A stretch of DNA of 64,000 nt from assembly GCF_050624435.1 (NCBI RefSeq), contig NC_134543.1, forward strand, positions 126,075,475-126,139,474, written 5' to 3'. The position numbers and the translations under genes were made by a program. Shown piece after piece: positions 57,701 to 64,000 of the stretch; position 1 is the stretch's first letter; each line of letters begins with the position of its first letter. Below the pieces are notes generated by a model, which was given only the letters and a program-made list of their open reading frames with translations, did not search any database and had not been told where the DNA came from. The stretch is from Tenrec ecaudatus (lineage: Eukaryota; Chordata; Mammalia; Afrosoricida; Tenrecidae).

Positions 57701-59586
57701 CTTTGGTTCATAGCTTTTCTGAAGGAAATTTAAGCCAGTAATTGCCCCATTAGAGAGTATATGCCAGGATCAGGTAATTCATATTTGAATCCCAATCTTC
57801 TGATTTAGTTAGGAGACTGAGTTATGTAATCTGGACTGAAATGTCATCTTTAAAGTGGGACAATATTTCCCATTACAAAGTTATTCACTGAGACTAAAAT
57901 TAACATGTAAAATGTCTAAAAGGGTTCCTGAGACATATAAAATTAAGTGAAATGCATATTCATGAAGGCCAGCCCTATTCAATTGGTTCTGATGAGTCAA
58001 CCAGTGGCAGAATGTAGACCTAATAGAATTTAGTCAGATTATTTGCTGTTCTTCGTTACCTTTCAATCAACTCTTATGTGCAGAGCAGAACTGCTCCACA
58101 GTGTTTTCAAGGTTGTGACATTCAGGAGGCACATTCTAGGCTTGTGGAATCTGGGTGGGTTCAAATTACCAACCTTTGGCATAGCGGTTGAGCACTTAAC
58201 CATTCATGCCACACAGTATGAGGTACTCAAGACCATAATTTAATCTTCTTTCAAAATGTTTGATTACTGTTACCATTTACCTAAACTCAAACCAAACTCA
58301 TAGAAGTGCGCCTGTGAGTTCCAGAGACTGTAACCCTACAGATCACAGAGTAAGTGTAACCACTTCTGCCATCAATGCTCCTTTTTATCTAAGGAAACTG
58401 AAATATAGAGTATTTTCTAAGGAAATGTTTAAAATAAGGTGACTTTTGAGTTAACTTAAAAACCAACCAAATTTTAACACAGCTCTAACTGGTCTTGTGG
58501 AATCCATCTTCCCTCCTGAAGTTCAATGTTCTGCTGACAGGCCCAAAGTACTAGGCAGCACAGTGTTTCCTGCTCCTCTCCACAAACACGAGGAACAGGC
58601 TGCAACTCATTTCCTAGCCTGGTTTTCTGCCCTACTCTCCCCTCCCCAAGGCAGATCAGAAACTGCAATTAGAAAGCACACACTTACACTAGAGCTGAGA
58701 AAATTTAAAAAGGAGGGAAAGAAGAGAGCATGGAGTAAAAGAACAAAAGAAGGAAAACATGCAGAAACAAGGGGGGAATGGTTACACAAAGACAATGTAA
58801 TGGTGAGCACTGGTGACGTTGGGGCTAATGCCTAATCTACTGTGGGGAGGGGCAGGGGAGTTGCGGGGTGGAAGGGAGCTTAAGTAGTGTCGTATACGGA
58901 AAACATCATCTGTCGATTGAAGGAAAAAACAAAACATTAAGCTGAAAAAGATGAAATGGTTTGACATTAAACTGAGCTCATTCCCCCCCCCCCCTAACCC
59001 TAAGACCTGTGATTCTTTTCCATGAGACCCCACCTCTACTCCAACCAGCCCAAAGGCCAAGCCCCCTCAAAGGGCAAAGAAGAAATTTGGGCGTGAGGGT
59101 CCCCAGACATATTTCCAGGGATGGAAGGGGTGGGTTTGGGGGTCCAAAGGACATTGGTATTGGGCTTGATTCGGGGGTGGCTCCTTTTCAGCTAGGAACT
59201 TGCACAAGGTGCATTTTACCTTTCCGAGATGAAGACGATGTGATGTTACTGGAAGAGGCAGAGGAGCCCAGCACCTTCCGGGGGGCCCGGGATGCCATCA
59301 CTGCCAAGAGAGGAAAAGGGGGGCTTTGGGGTACCGAATTTAAGGTATCTTCGCCACAGTACCCATCAGAGCGTCTTGCAGCGGGGAGTTACCGCCACGG
59401 GCTGAAGGACCGCAATCTAACTTCAGGAGGTCAGCGCGCACCTGCCAGCTCCCACCGCGCATGCAGCCCGTTCCTCGGGCAGAGCCCCCCGTGTCCCCCC
59501 CACCGGCCCCCACCCGCACTATCCCGTTACACTGCCCCACCTTTCCGGTAGGCGCCGGGGGCACTGTCTGCTTTGGTCCGCACCAT
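52352..59586 (-). CDS. PCLAF: PCLAF (PCNA clamp-associated factor, PAF15), complete 4-exon coding region
   Basis: Spliced CDS is complement(52352-52397, 56129-56291, 59220-59300, 59541-59586), 336 nt, 111 codons plus stop, the same length as human PCLAF. All three introns are GT-AG and the frame is uninterrupted. Seen: start MVRTKADS, K15 and K24 (the two ubiquitinated lysines of the family), PIP box QKGIGEFF at residues 62-69, KEN box at 78-80, acidic C-terminus ending DDERE. Known role: a small, largely disordered nuclear protein that binds the PCNA ring during replication and lesion bypass; its ubiquitinated form helps recruit DNMT1, and the KEN box makes it an APC/C target. The N-terminal VRTK resembles the histone H3 tail. 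The gene lies between the inferred CSNK1G1 promoter and TRIP4, divergent from TRIP4, as in human. Introns are 240, 2928 and 3731 bp and carry SINEs, an LTR, a SPIN, a mariner remnant and L1 pieces. Identification is very secure; expression is inferred. Confidence 0.97.
52850..52946. mobile_element. Small inverted-repeat element (MITE-like), unnamed
   Basis: 97 bp with ends ATACTCGTGTATAAGCCGA and TCGGCTTATACTTGAGTAT, 19-bp terminal inverted repeats with two mismatches. No coding sequence. Family not recognised. It lies in PCLAF intron 3. Confidence 0.65.
53090..53275 (-). repeat. AfroSINE-type SINE, near full length
   Basis: CATTGAGTTGATTCTTATAGGG, AACTGCTCCCATGGGGTTTCC and the reversed head with TCACCACACCACCACAGCTC. 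Confidence 0.82.
53558..53680 (-). mobile_element. L1 3' end, antisense, older type
   Basis: AGATCATTTTATTGGGGGCTC and ACAGCTCTTATAACAGCC. Confidence 0.78.
53735..54187 (-). pseudogene. Probable processed retrocopy, source gene not identified
   Basis: Read on the minus strand it is coding-like in composition for about 350 bp and ends with a mRNA-like 3' end: GCATTAAAGTTCATTGTACACC (ATTAAA polyadenylation signal) followed by an A-rich run at 53742-53735. The longest open frame (115 codons, 54188-53841) resembles no protein I know. Its 5' side abuts a mariner remnant at 54190. Confidence 0.45.
53838..53923. repeat. 86-bp segment duplicated 1.2 kb away (copy 1)
   Basis: From AAGCTTAAGATACAGAAGAC to GTGGTTTGGGGCC; identical to 55072-55157 except for one base (GCAGC versus GCAGG). 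Confidence 0.93.
54190..54591 (+). mobile_element. Mariner-like transposon, 3' half
   Basis: Starts at GTGGCAGACAGGGACTG (mid-transposase) and continues through PHTPYSPDLAPCDFFF, MKRNMKGQQFDDLEEVKEK and EVLSAIQTDEFEKCFQE to TACCCCCTAGTA. The PDLAPCDFF segment holds a catalytic aspartate of the mariner family. The 5' half is missing. Confidence 0.85.
54676..54779 (-). pseudogene. U6 snRNA retropseudogene
   Basis: Full-length U6: starts GTGCTCGCTTCGGCAGCACA and keeps the ACAGAGA box and AGC triad. At least three differences from the usual mammalian U6, including CACAAGG for CGCAAGG and GACATGC for GACACGC. It is followed by an A-run (T at 54663-54675) and flanked by AGTATTCTAC/AGTAATCTAC, so it came in by L1-mediated retroposition. 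No PSE or TATA typical of a real U6 promoter is seen upstream. Confidence 0.92.
54785..55067. other. Intronic sequence, possibly ancient LINE
   Basis: CACTTTTACCCAGAGATAATCATTATTAA resembles a segment of old mammalian repeats (shown in part); not firmly assignable. Confidence 0.35.
55072..55157. repeat. 86-bp duplicated segment (copy 2), joined to an L1 5' end
   Basis: Copy of 53838-53923 with one mismatch. Immediately followed by ATCTAGCTAAACAAGCGG, where L1 3'UTR begins. Confidence 0.93.
55158..55862 (+). mobile_element. L1 3' end, sense
   Basis: AAACAAGCGGCCATCTAGCTC to GTGATGAGAGTTTTATTAAAAAAAA; the usual GAGCCCC...AATAAAATG end is absent, so the A-tail starts about 20 bp early. Confidence 0.85.
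56129..56291 (-). CDS. PCLAF: PCLAF coding exon 3 (PIP box and KEN box)
   Basis: 163 bp, acceptor ttttacag before 56291, donor AAAGAAA/gtaagg at 56129/56128. It encodes residues 43-96 and the start of 97, including the PCNA-binding PIP box with I65, F68 and F69, followed by the KEN degron. The longest open frame here on the same strand is shifted relative to the true frame and should not be annotated. Confidence 0.97.
56442..56640 (+). mobile_element. SPIN-type hAT MITE in PCLAF intron 2
   Basis: 199 bp, CGGTGCTCCTAACGTGTGGG to AGTTGAGAACCACTG, duplication TACTATAG/TGCTATAG (56434-56441, 56641-56648). A G-run expands its left half. Confidence 0.9.
56885..57060 (+). repeat. AfroSINE-type SINE, full length
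   Basis: The tRNA-like head with A and B box regions (GTCCTGGTGGCCTCGTGGTT, GCGATCCGAAAGGTCAGCAG) is followed by the body (CTTTCTACTCCTGTGGAGTT, CTATAGGCTCACTGTGAGTC). This is the most complete copy in the window. Confidence 0.88.
57088..57592 (-). mobile_element. Solo MaLR-type LTR with 5-bp duplication
   Basis: TGTGTTAGCTTGGCTGCTTTA to ATAAACTACCTCA, flanked on both sides by GCCTG (57083-57087, 57593-57597). Confidence 0.8.
57770..57925 (+). repeat. MIR-type element
   Basis: ATTTGAATCCCAATCTTCTG, TCATCTTTAAAGTGGGACAATA and AAGTTATTCACTGAGAC follow MIR order, diverged. Confidence 0.55.
58058..58230 (-). repeat. AfroSINE-type SINE
   Basis: GAGCAGAACTGCTCCACAGTG, CAAATTACCAACCTTTGGC and GAGCACTTAACCATTCATGCC. 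Confidence 0.78.
58283..58400 (-). repeat. AfroSINE-type SINE fragment
   Basis: AAACTCAAACCAAACTCAT joined to GCCTGTGAGTTCCAGAGACTG, the reversed family 3' end with an internal deletion. Confidence 0.6.
58401..59219. other. PCLAF intron 2 sequence, no recognised feature
   Basis: Contains a C-run at 58983-58994. The overlapping open frames here cross the real exon 2 in other frames or on the other strand and are not genes. Confidence 0.5.
59220..59300 (-). CDS. PCLAF: PCLAF coding exon 2
   Basis: 81 bp. The acceptor ttggcag precedes 59300 and the donor CGGAAAG/gtaaaa follows 59220. It encodes the basic, serine-rich segment (residues 16-42) with SRAPRKVLGSS and the conserved K24. Phase is 1 at both ends, so it joins exons 1 and 3 in frame. 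Confidence 0.96.
59541..59586 (-). CDS. PCLAF: PCLAF coding exon 1
   Basis: ATG at 59586-59584 in a strong context (GCGGC before, G after). It encodes MVRTKADSAPGAYRK plus the first base of the next codon, and the donor reads AAAG/gtgggg at 59541/59540. This start gives the conserved N-terminus of the family. Confidence 0.96.
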
Positions 59587-59860
59587 GCCGCAGCTGCAAA
59601 AGGTAAGCGTAGAGAAAAAGCTAAGAGCGCAGGAACCCGCTGACTCCCACTGGACAAGGACACGAAAACGAATTTCCCGCCACCCTTTATATCGGTCCCG
59701 TTCCCGCGCGCTCCGTGGGCTCCCCGGAGCCGCCCCTCCCATTGGCTGCAAGCCGCCCACCACCGACCAATCGGGAGTGTCCAGCAGTGCGAGCCCCGGG
59801 CTCCCCGCGACGCCGACCCGTCCATCACCTGGCAGCGGCCGGTGATTGGCAGCGGCGGGA
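59587..59860 (-). promoter_or_regulatory. PCLAF: PCLAF core promoter and 5'UTR
   Basis: Read on the minus strand there are three CCAAT boxes (plus-strand ATTGG at 59741-59745 and 59845-59849; a CCAAT in the opposite sense at 59767-59771), a TATAAAG element at 59691-59685 and a perfect E2F-type TTTCCCGC at 59673-59680. A start site near 59655-59660 is inferred from the TATA spacing, giving a 5'UTR of roughly 70 nt. NF-Y sites about 26 bp apart with an E2F site at the start fit a cell-cycle (E2F/DREAM) promoter, which matches the S-phase expression known for this gene. Confidence 0.7.
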
Positions 59861-59989
59861 GAGGCGGGACCCGCCGCGGCCCTCGGGGCCCGATTTGCGG
59901 GTGTGAAGATTCGGGACCCGGGAAAAGAGCCCGCTGAGAAAGCAGACAAAGACAGCGAATTCTGAGAGCCCTTTGAAGTCGTTTCAGGG

Positions 59990-61365
59990 TTCAGTCCATA
60001 AGGCTTGCCTCCGAGAAGAGAAACCTGAAGACGGAATTTTAAAAATAAAATAACGTTAGCATCCTACGCACGAGTGCTGTACACTGCTTTCGCGAAAGCT
60101 TTGCTTGGGAGCGAGGGGAAAGAAAACTAAAAAAAAAATCATCATTTATGAGGCTGGTCTGTTATTACGGTGGCGAGAGACTAAAACAAAACTAGATGAA
60201 TTGTCTGTGCGAACACACATTTAAAGAACCAACGTAATAAAATGTTTTCTCCGGGCCTATAGCCGTTCCGAAGCCGTTTAAAACATATATATCCAAATGC
60301 TATCATCCCTGACACAAAATGGGCAGAGCTTTAGAATAGGTGCCCGTAAGTATTTCCTGCCGCTGTGCCTCCTTTCCATTTACTCACACTACAGGAGGGG
60401 GATAATGCTCCCTTTCGGCGTGAGCCCAGGCTATCGCGTGAATTCCTAGGCACACGGACCCCATCCAGGGTCTCCGTGGCTTTGTCTCTCGCCCGTGCAG
60501 CCACCGGTGTGTTGCAACCGCCTCCCTGATTGTGAGCAGCCCAACGTCCAACAAATATCCAACGTGCGTCTGAGCACCTTGGGGTGTTTTCTGTTAAATT
60601 ATCATTTGAAAGGTTCCCCTCAAAGTGCAAGTAGAGCCTTGATTCTCTCCAAAAAAGTATGCTTGATCTTTCAGAAAATAGGCTACTGGGTACTTTAACC
60701 TGAATCAACAATTAGTTTGTTACAAAAACAGGACCCTTTGACAACAGGTTAAATTAACATTATAATAGTAGGAGAAAGTTTTGAAAGTTACTGTAGTTTT
60801 ATCTAAACCCTGGAGTCTTCTTTGTATGGCATCTCAATGTCTGCTTCTTCTATGTATGTTGTTATGTAACCCTGGAGTCTTAAGGTTACAGCTAAATTCC
60901 TACCGGAAACATCAACAAGCCCCAGGGTGTCCCTTTGTTCTGGATATTCTTGCCCCAGCTCCAAGCACGAGGGTTCTTTAATGGGCTGAATTACTTAACT
61001 CGAACTCACTCCTAGGTCTTTGCAAAGACTGAAACTTCAAAGAGTTTACGAGACCTTTCCCCTTAGTCCACTTGCCAAGTAAATTGTTAAAAACCAAAAT
61101 CACAAATATATTTTTGCAAACAAATTTATTTTGTACATTCTACTATAGCAGTGTGGTTTGTAGTTGTGTTTTTAATATAGAAGACAGTGAAGGATGCATG
61201 TGAAAGAAAAAATAATTTACTTTGCAAAAGTGCTTCTCCACAGTTAATGAGAACAAGAGTTGTATAGTGTGAACCTGAAAAGTCTGAAGGTTTAGGGCAC
61301 TGGAGAGAAGCTATAGTATATAAGAATAAGATGTCTGCCCATGTTATAGCAAATGATATATACTT
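59990..61365. other. Intergenic sequence between PCLAF and TRIP4
   Basis: Single-copy-looking, moderately AT-rich, island shore at the left. No gene is recognised. Confidence 0.45.
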
Positions 61366-61368
61366 AAA

Positions 61369-62357
61369 AATCATTTTATTGGGGGCTTGTACATATAACA
61401 CTTATCACAATCCATCCATCTATCCATCCATTGTGTCAAGCACATTTGTACATATGTTGCCATCATCGTTTTCAAAGCATTTTCTTTCTACTTGAGCCCT
61501 TGGTATCAGCTCCTCATTTTTCTCCCTTCCCTCCCCTTCCTCCCTCCCTCGTGAACCCTGGATAATTTATAAATTATTATTATTTTTTCATGTCTTGCAC
61601 TGTCTGATGTCTCCCTTTACCTCCTTGTCTGTTGTCCATACCCCTGGGAAGGGGTTATAGTAGGTCATTGTGATCTGTTCCCCCTTGCTCCCCCACCTTC
61701 CCCTTACCTTCCTGGTATGGCTACTCTCAATATTGGTTCCAAGGTGTTTATCTGTCCTGGATTCCCTGTTTCCATTTCTTATCTGTACCGATGTACATGC
61801 TCTGGTCCTGACAGATTTGTAGGTAGAATTAGGGTCATGATAGTGGGGGCAGGGGGAGGAAGCATTAAGGAACCAGAGGAAAGCTGTATGTTTCATCGGT
61901 GCTATACTGCACCCTTACTGGCCTTTTCCCCACAACCTTTCTGTAAGGCGGTGTCCAATTGCTTCCAGATTGGCTTTGGACCTCCACTCTGCACTCCCCA
62001 CTCTCAGTCACATTATGATTTTTTGCTCTGGGTCTTTGATGCCTGATACCTGCTCCCATTGACACCTCATGATCACACAGGCTGGTGTGTTTCTTCCATG
62101 TGGGTTTTGTTGCTTCTCAGCTAGATGGCCTCTTGTTTATCTTCAAGCCTTTAAGACTACAGACATTATATCTTTTGATAGCCAGGCACCATCATCTTTC
62201 TTCACCACATTTGCTTATGCACCTGCTTTGTCTTCAGCAACTGTGTTGGGAAGGTGAGCATCTCAGAGTGCCAGATTATTAGAACAAAGTGTTCTTGTGT
62301 TGAGGGAGTACTTGAGTTGAGGCCCAATGCCCATCTGCTTCCTAATACTAAACCTCA
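61369..62357 (-). mobile_element. L1 3' end, antisense, about 1 kb
   Basis: ATCATTTTATTGGGGGCTTG to CTTCCTAATACTAAACCT. Flanking AATGATAT/AAGGATAT may be a short, diverged duplication. Confidence 0.88.
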
Positions 62358-63170
62358 AAGGATATTTTTAAGCCATGTTAAATGATGTGTTTGCATTAGT
62401 CACACAGAAATGTGTTTTAATAAGTGATAATGTACATGGCATTTTAATGAGAGGTCAAAATTATTATCAATGTTTATATTATTCCTAAGAACCTAGTCAC
62501 TTCATCATAATATATATTATGTGCTAAGTCTTGGAGTACAAAAAGGTCTTTGAAGTTAACAGTTATGTTGTGGGGATTTAACAGATAGGGAACTCAATAA
62601 AATGTGGATACATTCTTAGTATGAAATATAGATTTTTATGAAGAAGTAAAATTTTGTACCTATTATTAACATTCATTTAGTATTTTTAAAGAGAAAATCA
62701 TACACTCCAAATTATTTGCAATGAAAATAATCAAATTCATTTGAATCCATATATTTATTTTATTTTTACTTATGTAAATGAGATGATTAGCATAAAAGGG
62801 AACAACATTTAATGCAATGTAATTCATCTAAAAAGCCTAATGGGGCAAAAAAAATTAACCTATGAAGGTAAAGCAAAGGTAGACAATTACGTTTATGTAT
62901 TAAATGAATCAAAAAACATTGCACTCTACAGAAAAGTTTGGCTAAAATGTCCCCAAAAGTTGTTCCAGTGTGGTAGGAAGTTGCTGATGAATCTTAACTC
63001 CGGATCCTAAAAGGGACCAAAGAGGATTAATGTGCAAAGTCTTCTGAGTGAGAGTCAAGTGTTTTTCACCCTTGAGCTTGGCCCTCCTGGAAAAGAGGTT
63101 AGACAATTCCCACCTAGGATTAGATTAATCTTTTGGGAAGGTGACTGCCATTTCTGTTGGTGAGATCTAT
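62358..63170. other. Intergenic sequence, no recognised feature
   Basis: AT-rich; no gene or clear repeat is recognised. Confidence 0.45.
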
Positions 63171-63245
63171 CTGATGCGCATACACATCCAACCCCCAAAA
63201 GCTTTCCGGTAGCTGAGTGCTTTAACCATTGCGGCACCAGGGGTC
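63171..63245 (-). repeat. AfroSINE-type SINE, head fragment
   Basis: GTAGCTGAGTGCTTTAACCATTGCGGCACCAGGGGTCC is the reversed tRNA-like head (shown as one motif region at 63212-63243). Confidence 0.7.
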
Positions 63246-63261
63246 CTCGTATCTGACTACT

Positions 63262-63455
63262 CGCTGCCATCGAATCAGTTCTAACTTATAATGCACCTCA
63301 AATAGGGCAGACAAGACTAGAACTGCCCCTGTGGGTTTCTGAGACTGTACCTGCTTACAGAAATATAAAGTTTTACAATTCTGCAGTGGAGCGCCTGGTG
63401 GTTTTGAACTGTTGACCTTGCAGTTAGCAACCCACTAAGGCTCCAGGGATCCTCG
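63262..63455 (-). repeat. AfroSINE-type SINE, near full length
   Basis: CGCTGCCATCGAATCAGTTC, AGAACTGCCCCTGTGGGTTTC and GCAACCCACTAAGGCTCCAGG. Confidence 0.85.
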
Positions 63456-63699
63456 CCTACACCTACAGGCGGTAGACATTAATAACAACAACTACTACTA
63501 GAACAAATACTTATAGCTCTTTCTTTTGCCAAGTGCTGCTTCAAATGTTAAAATAGATCCAGATCAGTTTAAAAGCTGGCTTTCCAAATCCTTGGGATTT
63601 TTTTCCCTCCTAAACTGTAGTTTTACAGGATTTGCTCTGTCTTCTCTGCAGAAGTTCCGATCATGTCATGTCCTACATTTGACGATGCCGACACATTAC

Positions 63700-63902
63700 G
63701 CGAGATCAAGCTCTTAATTGAGTGTAAGCAGACGCGGAAGAAGAAGAGGGGTCAGGGATCAGCGTGGGTTGCGGCGCCTGCGCGCGGAACGTTTGAGAGC
63801 AAGTCGGCGTTGCACAGGGGACTCGTCCGGCGACACGGGGGACTTGTGCGGCGCAGGACACGGGGCCCCGGCCTGGAGCGCAGCTGCTTCCGGCAGCCAG
63901 AG
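63700..63902 (+). promoter_or_regulatory. TRIP4: TRIP4 promoter/5'UTR in a CpG island
   Basis: GC content rises sharply from about 63730. A GCGCCTGCGCGCGG stretch near 63770 resembles an NRF1 site. There is no TATA box. The start site cannot be fixed from sequence. The island continues to the window end. Confidence 0.65.
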
Positions 63903-64000
63903 ATGGCCGTGGCTGGGGCGGCGTCGCAGCAGCAGCAGCAGCAGCTGGTCCAGTGGTGCACGCAGCAGCTGCGGAGAGCATTCGGCCTGGATGTCAGCGA
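63903..64000 (+). CDS. TRIP4: TRIP4 (activating signal cointegrator 1) exon 1, partial, 5' end
   Basis: ATG at 63903 (context gagATGG) opens a frame that runs off the window after 32 codons. It reads MAVAGAAS, six glutamines, then LVQWCTQQLRRAFGLDVS, collinear with the human N-terminus MAVAGAVSGEPLVHWCTQQL. TRIP4 is the ASC-1 scaffold, a zinc-finger and ASCH-domain protein that bridges nuclear receptors and coactivators and is part of the complex that resolves collided ribosomes. Only the extreme N-terminus is present, so no domain can be checked. The CAG run at 63927-63944 replaces the short GEP segment of human. Position downstream of and divergent from PCLAF matches the known gene order. 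Confidence 0.93.
   Translation, partial: MAVAGAASQQQQQQLVQWCTQQLRRAFGLDVS

Larger units (their letters stand above)
59390..59970. other. CpG island over PCLAF exon 1 and promoter
   Basis: Clearly GC- and CpG-rich compared with the AT-rich flanks, covering exon 1, the 5'UTR and about 300 bp upstream. The long open frames seen on both strands here are GC-island artefacts without homology. Confidence 0.85.

Noticed and set aside
59009-59949. Open frames of 140-180 codons around PCLAF exons 1 and 2
   Set aside because: Only the PCLAF exons within them are real; the rest read through introns, the promoter or the opposite strand.
63706-63981. Minus-strand open frame opposite TRIP4 exon 1
   Set aside because: It is the shadow of the CAG/CTG-rich TRIP4 exon and its GC-rich leader.
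1-64000. CRISPR arrays, operons, toxin or phage modules
   Set aside because: No regularly spaced direct repeats, no dense coding and no prokaryotic signals; the window is vertebrate chromosomal DNA.

Overview
This is mammalian nuclear DNA, AT-rich and dense in transposons, with three CpG islands. The repeats point to an afrotherian, most likely the lesser hedgehog tenrec (Echinops telfairi). AfroSINE-type tRNA-derived SINEs mark Afrotheria, and five short hAT elements match the SPIN ('space invader') family, which among afrotherians I know only from tenrec. The species call is inference; the repeat identifications come from sequence.

Three single-copy loci can be placed, in the order known from human 15q22.31 (CSNK1G1 - PCLAF - TRIP4). 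(1) A CpG island at about 39.0-40.0 kb is best explained as the CSNK1G1 promoter with a non-coding first exon on the minus strand, so about 1-39.5 kb would be its first intron. (2) PCLAF (PAF15/KIAA0101) is complete on the minus strand: four coding exons (59541-59586, 59220-59300, 56129-56291, 52352-52397) give a 111-residue frame with PIP box and KEN box, a recognisable 3'UTR to about 51.9 kb and an NF-Y/E2F/TATA-like promoter in a second CpG island. (3) TRIP4 (ASC-1) begins in a third island; its ATG is at 63903 on the plus strand and the first 32 codons are in the window, with a six-glutamine tract where the human protein has a short unrelated segment.

Most of the rest is retrotransposon debris. 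The dominant family is an L1 with a very long 3'UTR ending in a conserved 'GTATGAGCCCCYAATAAAATGATTT' type tail; there are more than twenty pieces on both strands, often nested. Also present are two MaLR-type proviruses (12.8-15.5 kb minus; 31.45-36.8 kb plus, with an L1 in its 3' LTR and a SPIN in its interior), three solo MaLR-type LTRs, three decayed mariner copies, MER5 and MIR relics, a U6 snRNA retropseudogene, an INIP (SOSS-C) processed pseudogene and a second, unidentified probable retrocopy. Target-site duplications let many insertions be ordered and expose unusual events: a 3' transduction, a twin-primed inverted L1, a roughly 55-bp L1 insertion, three L1 insertions stacked at one site, and an 86-bp local duplication joined to an L1 5' end.

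I found no CRISPR array, operon, prokaryotic or viral gene cluster, and nothing I can defend as a new molecular system. What is notable is the horizontally transferred SPIN elements, the L1 insertion structures, the TRIP4 polyglutamine tract and the compact PCLAF promoter.
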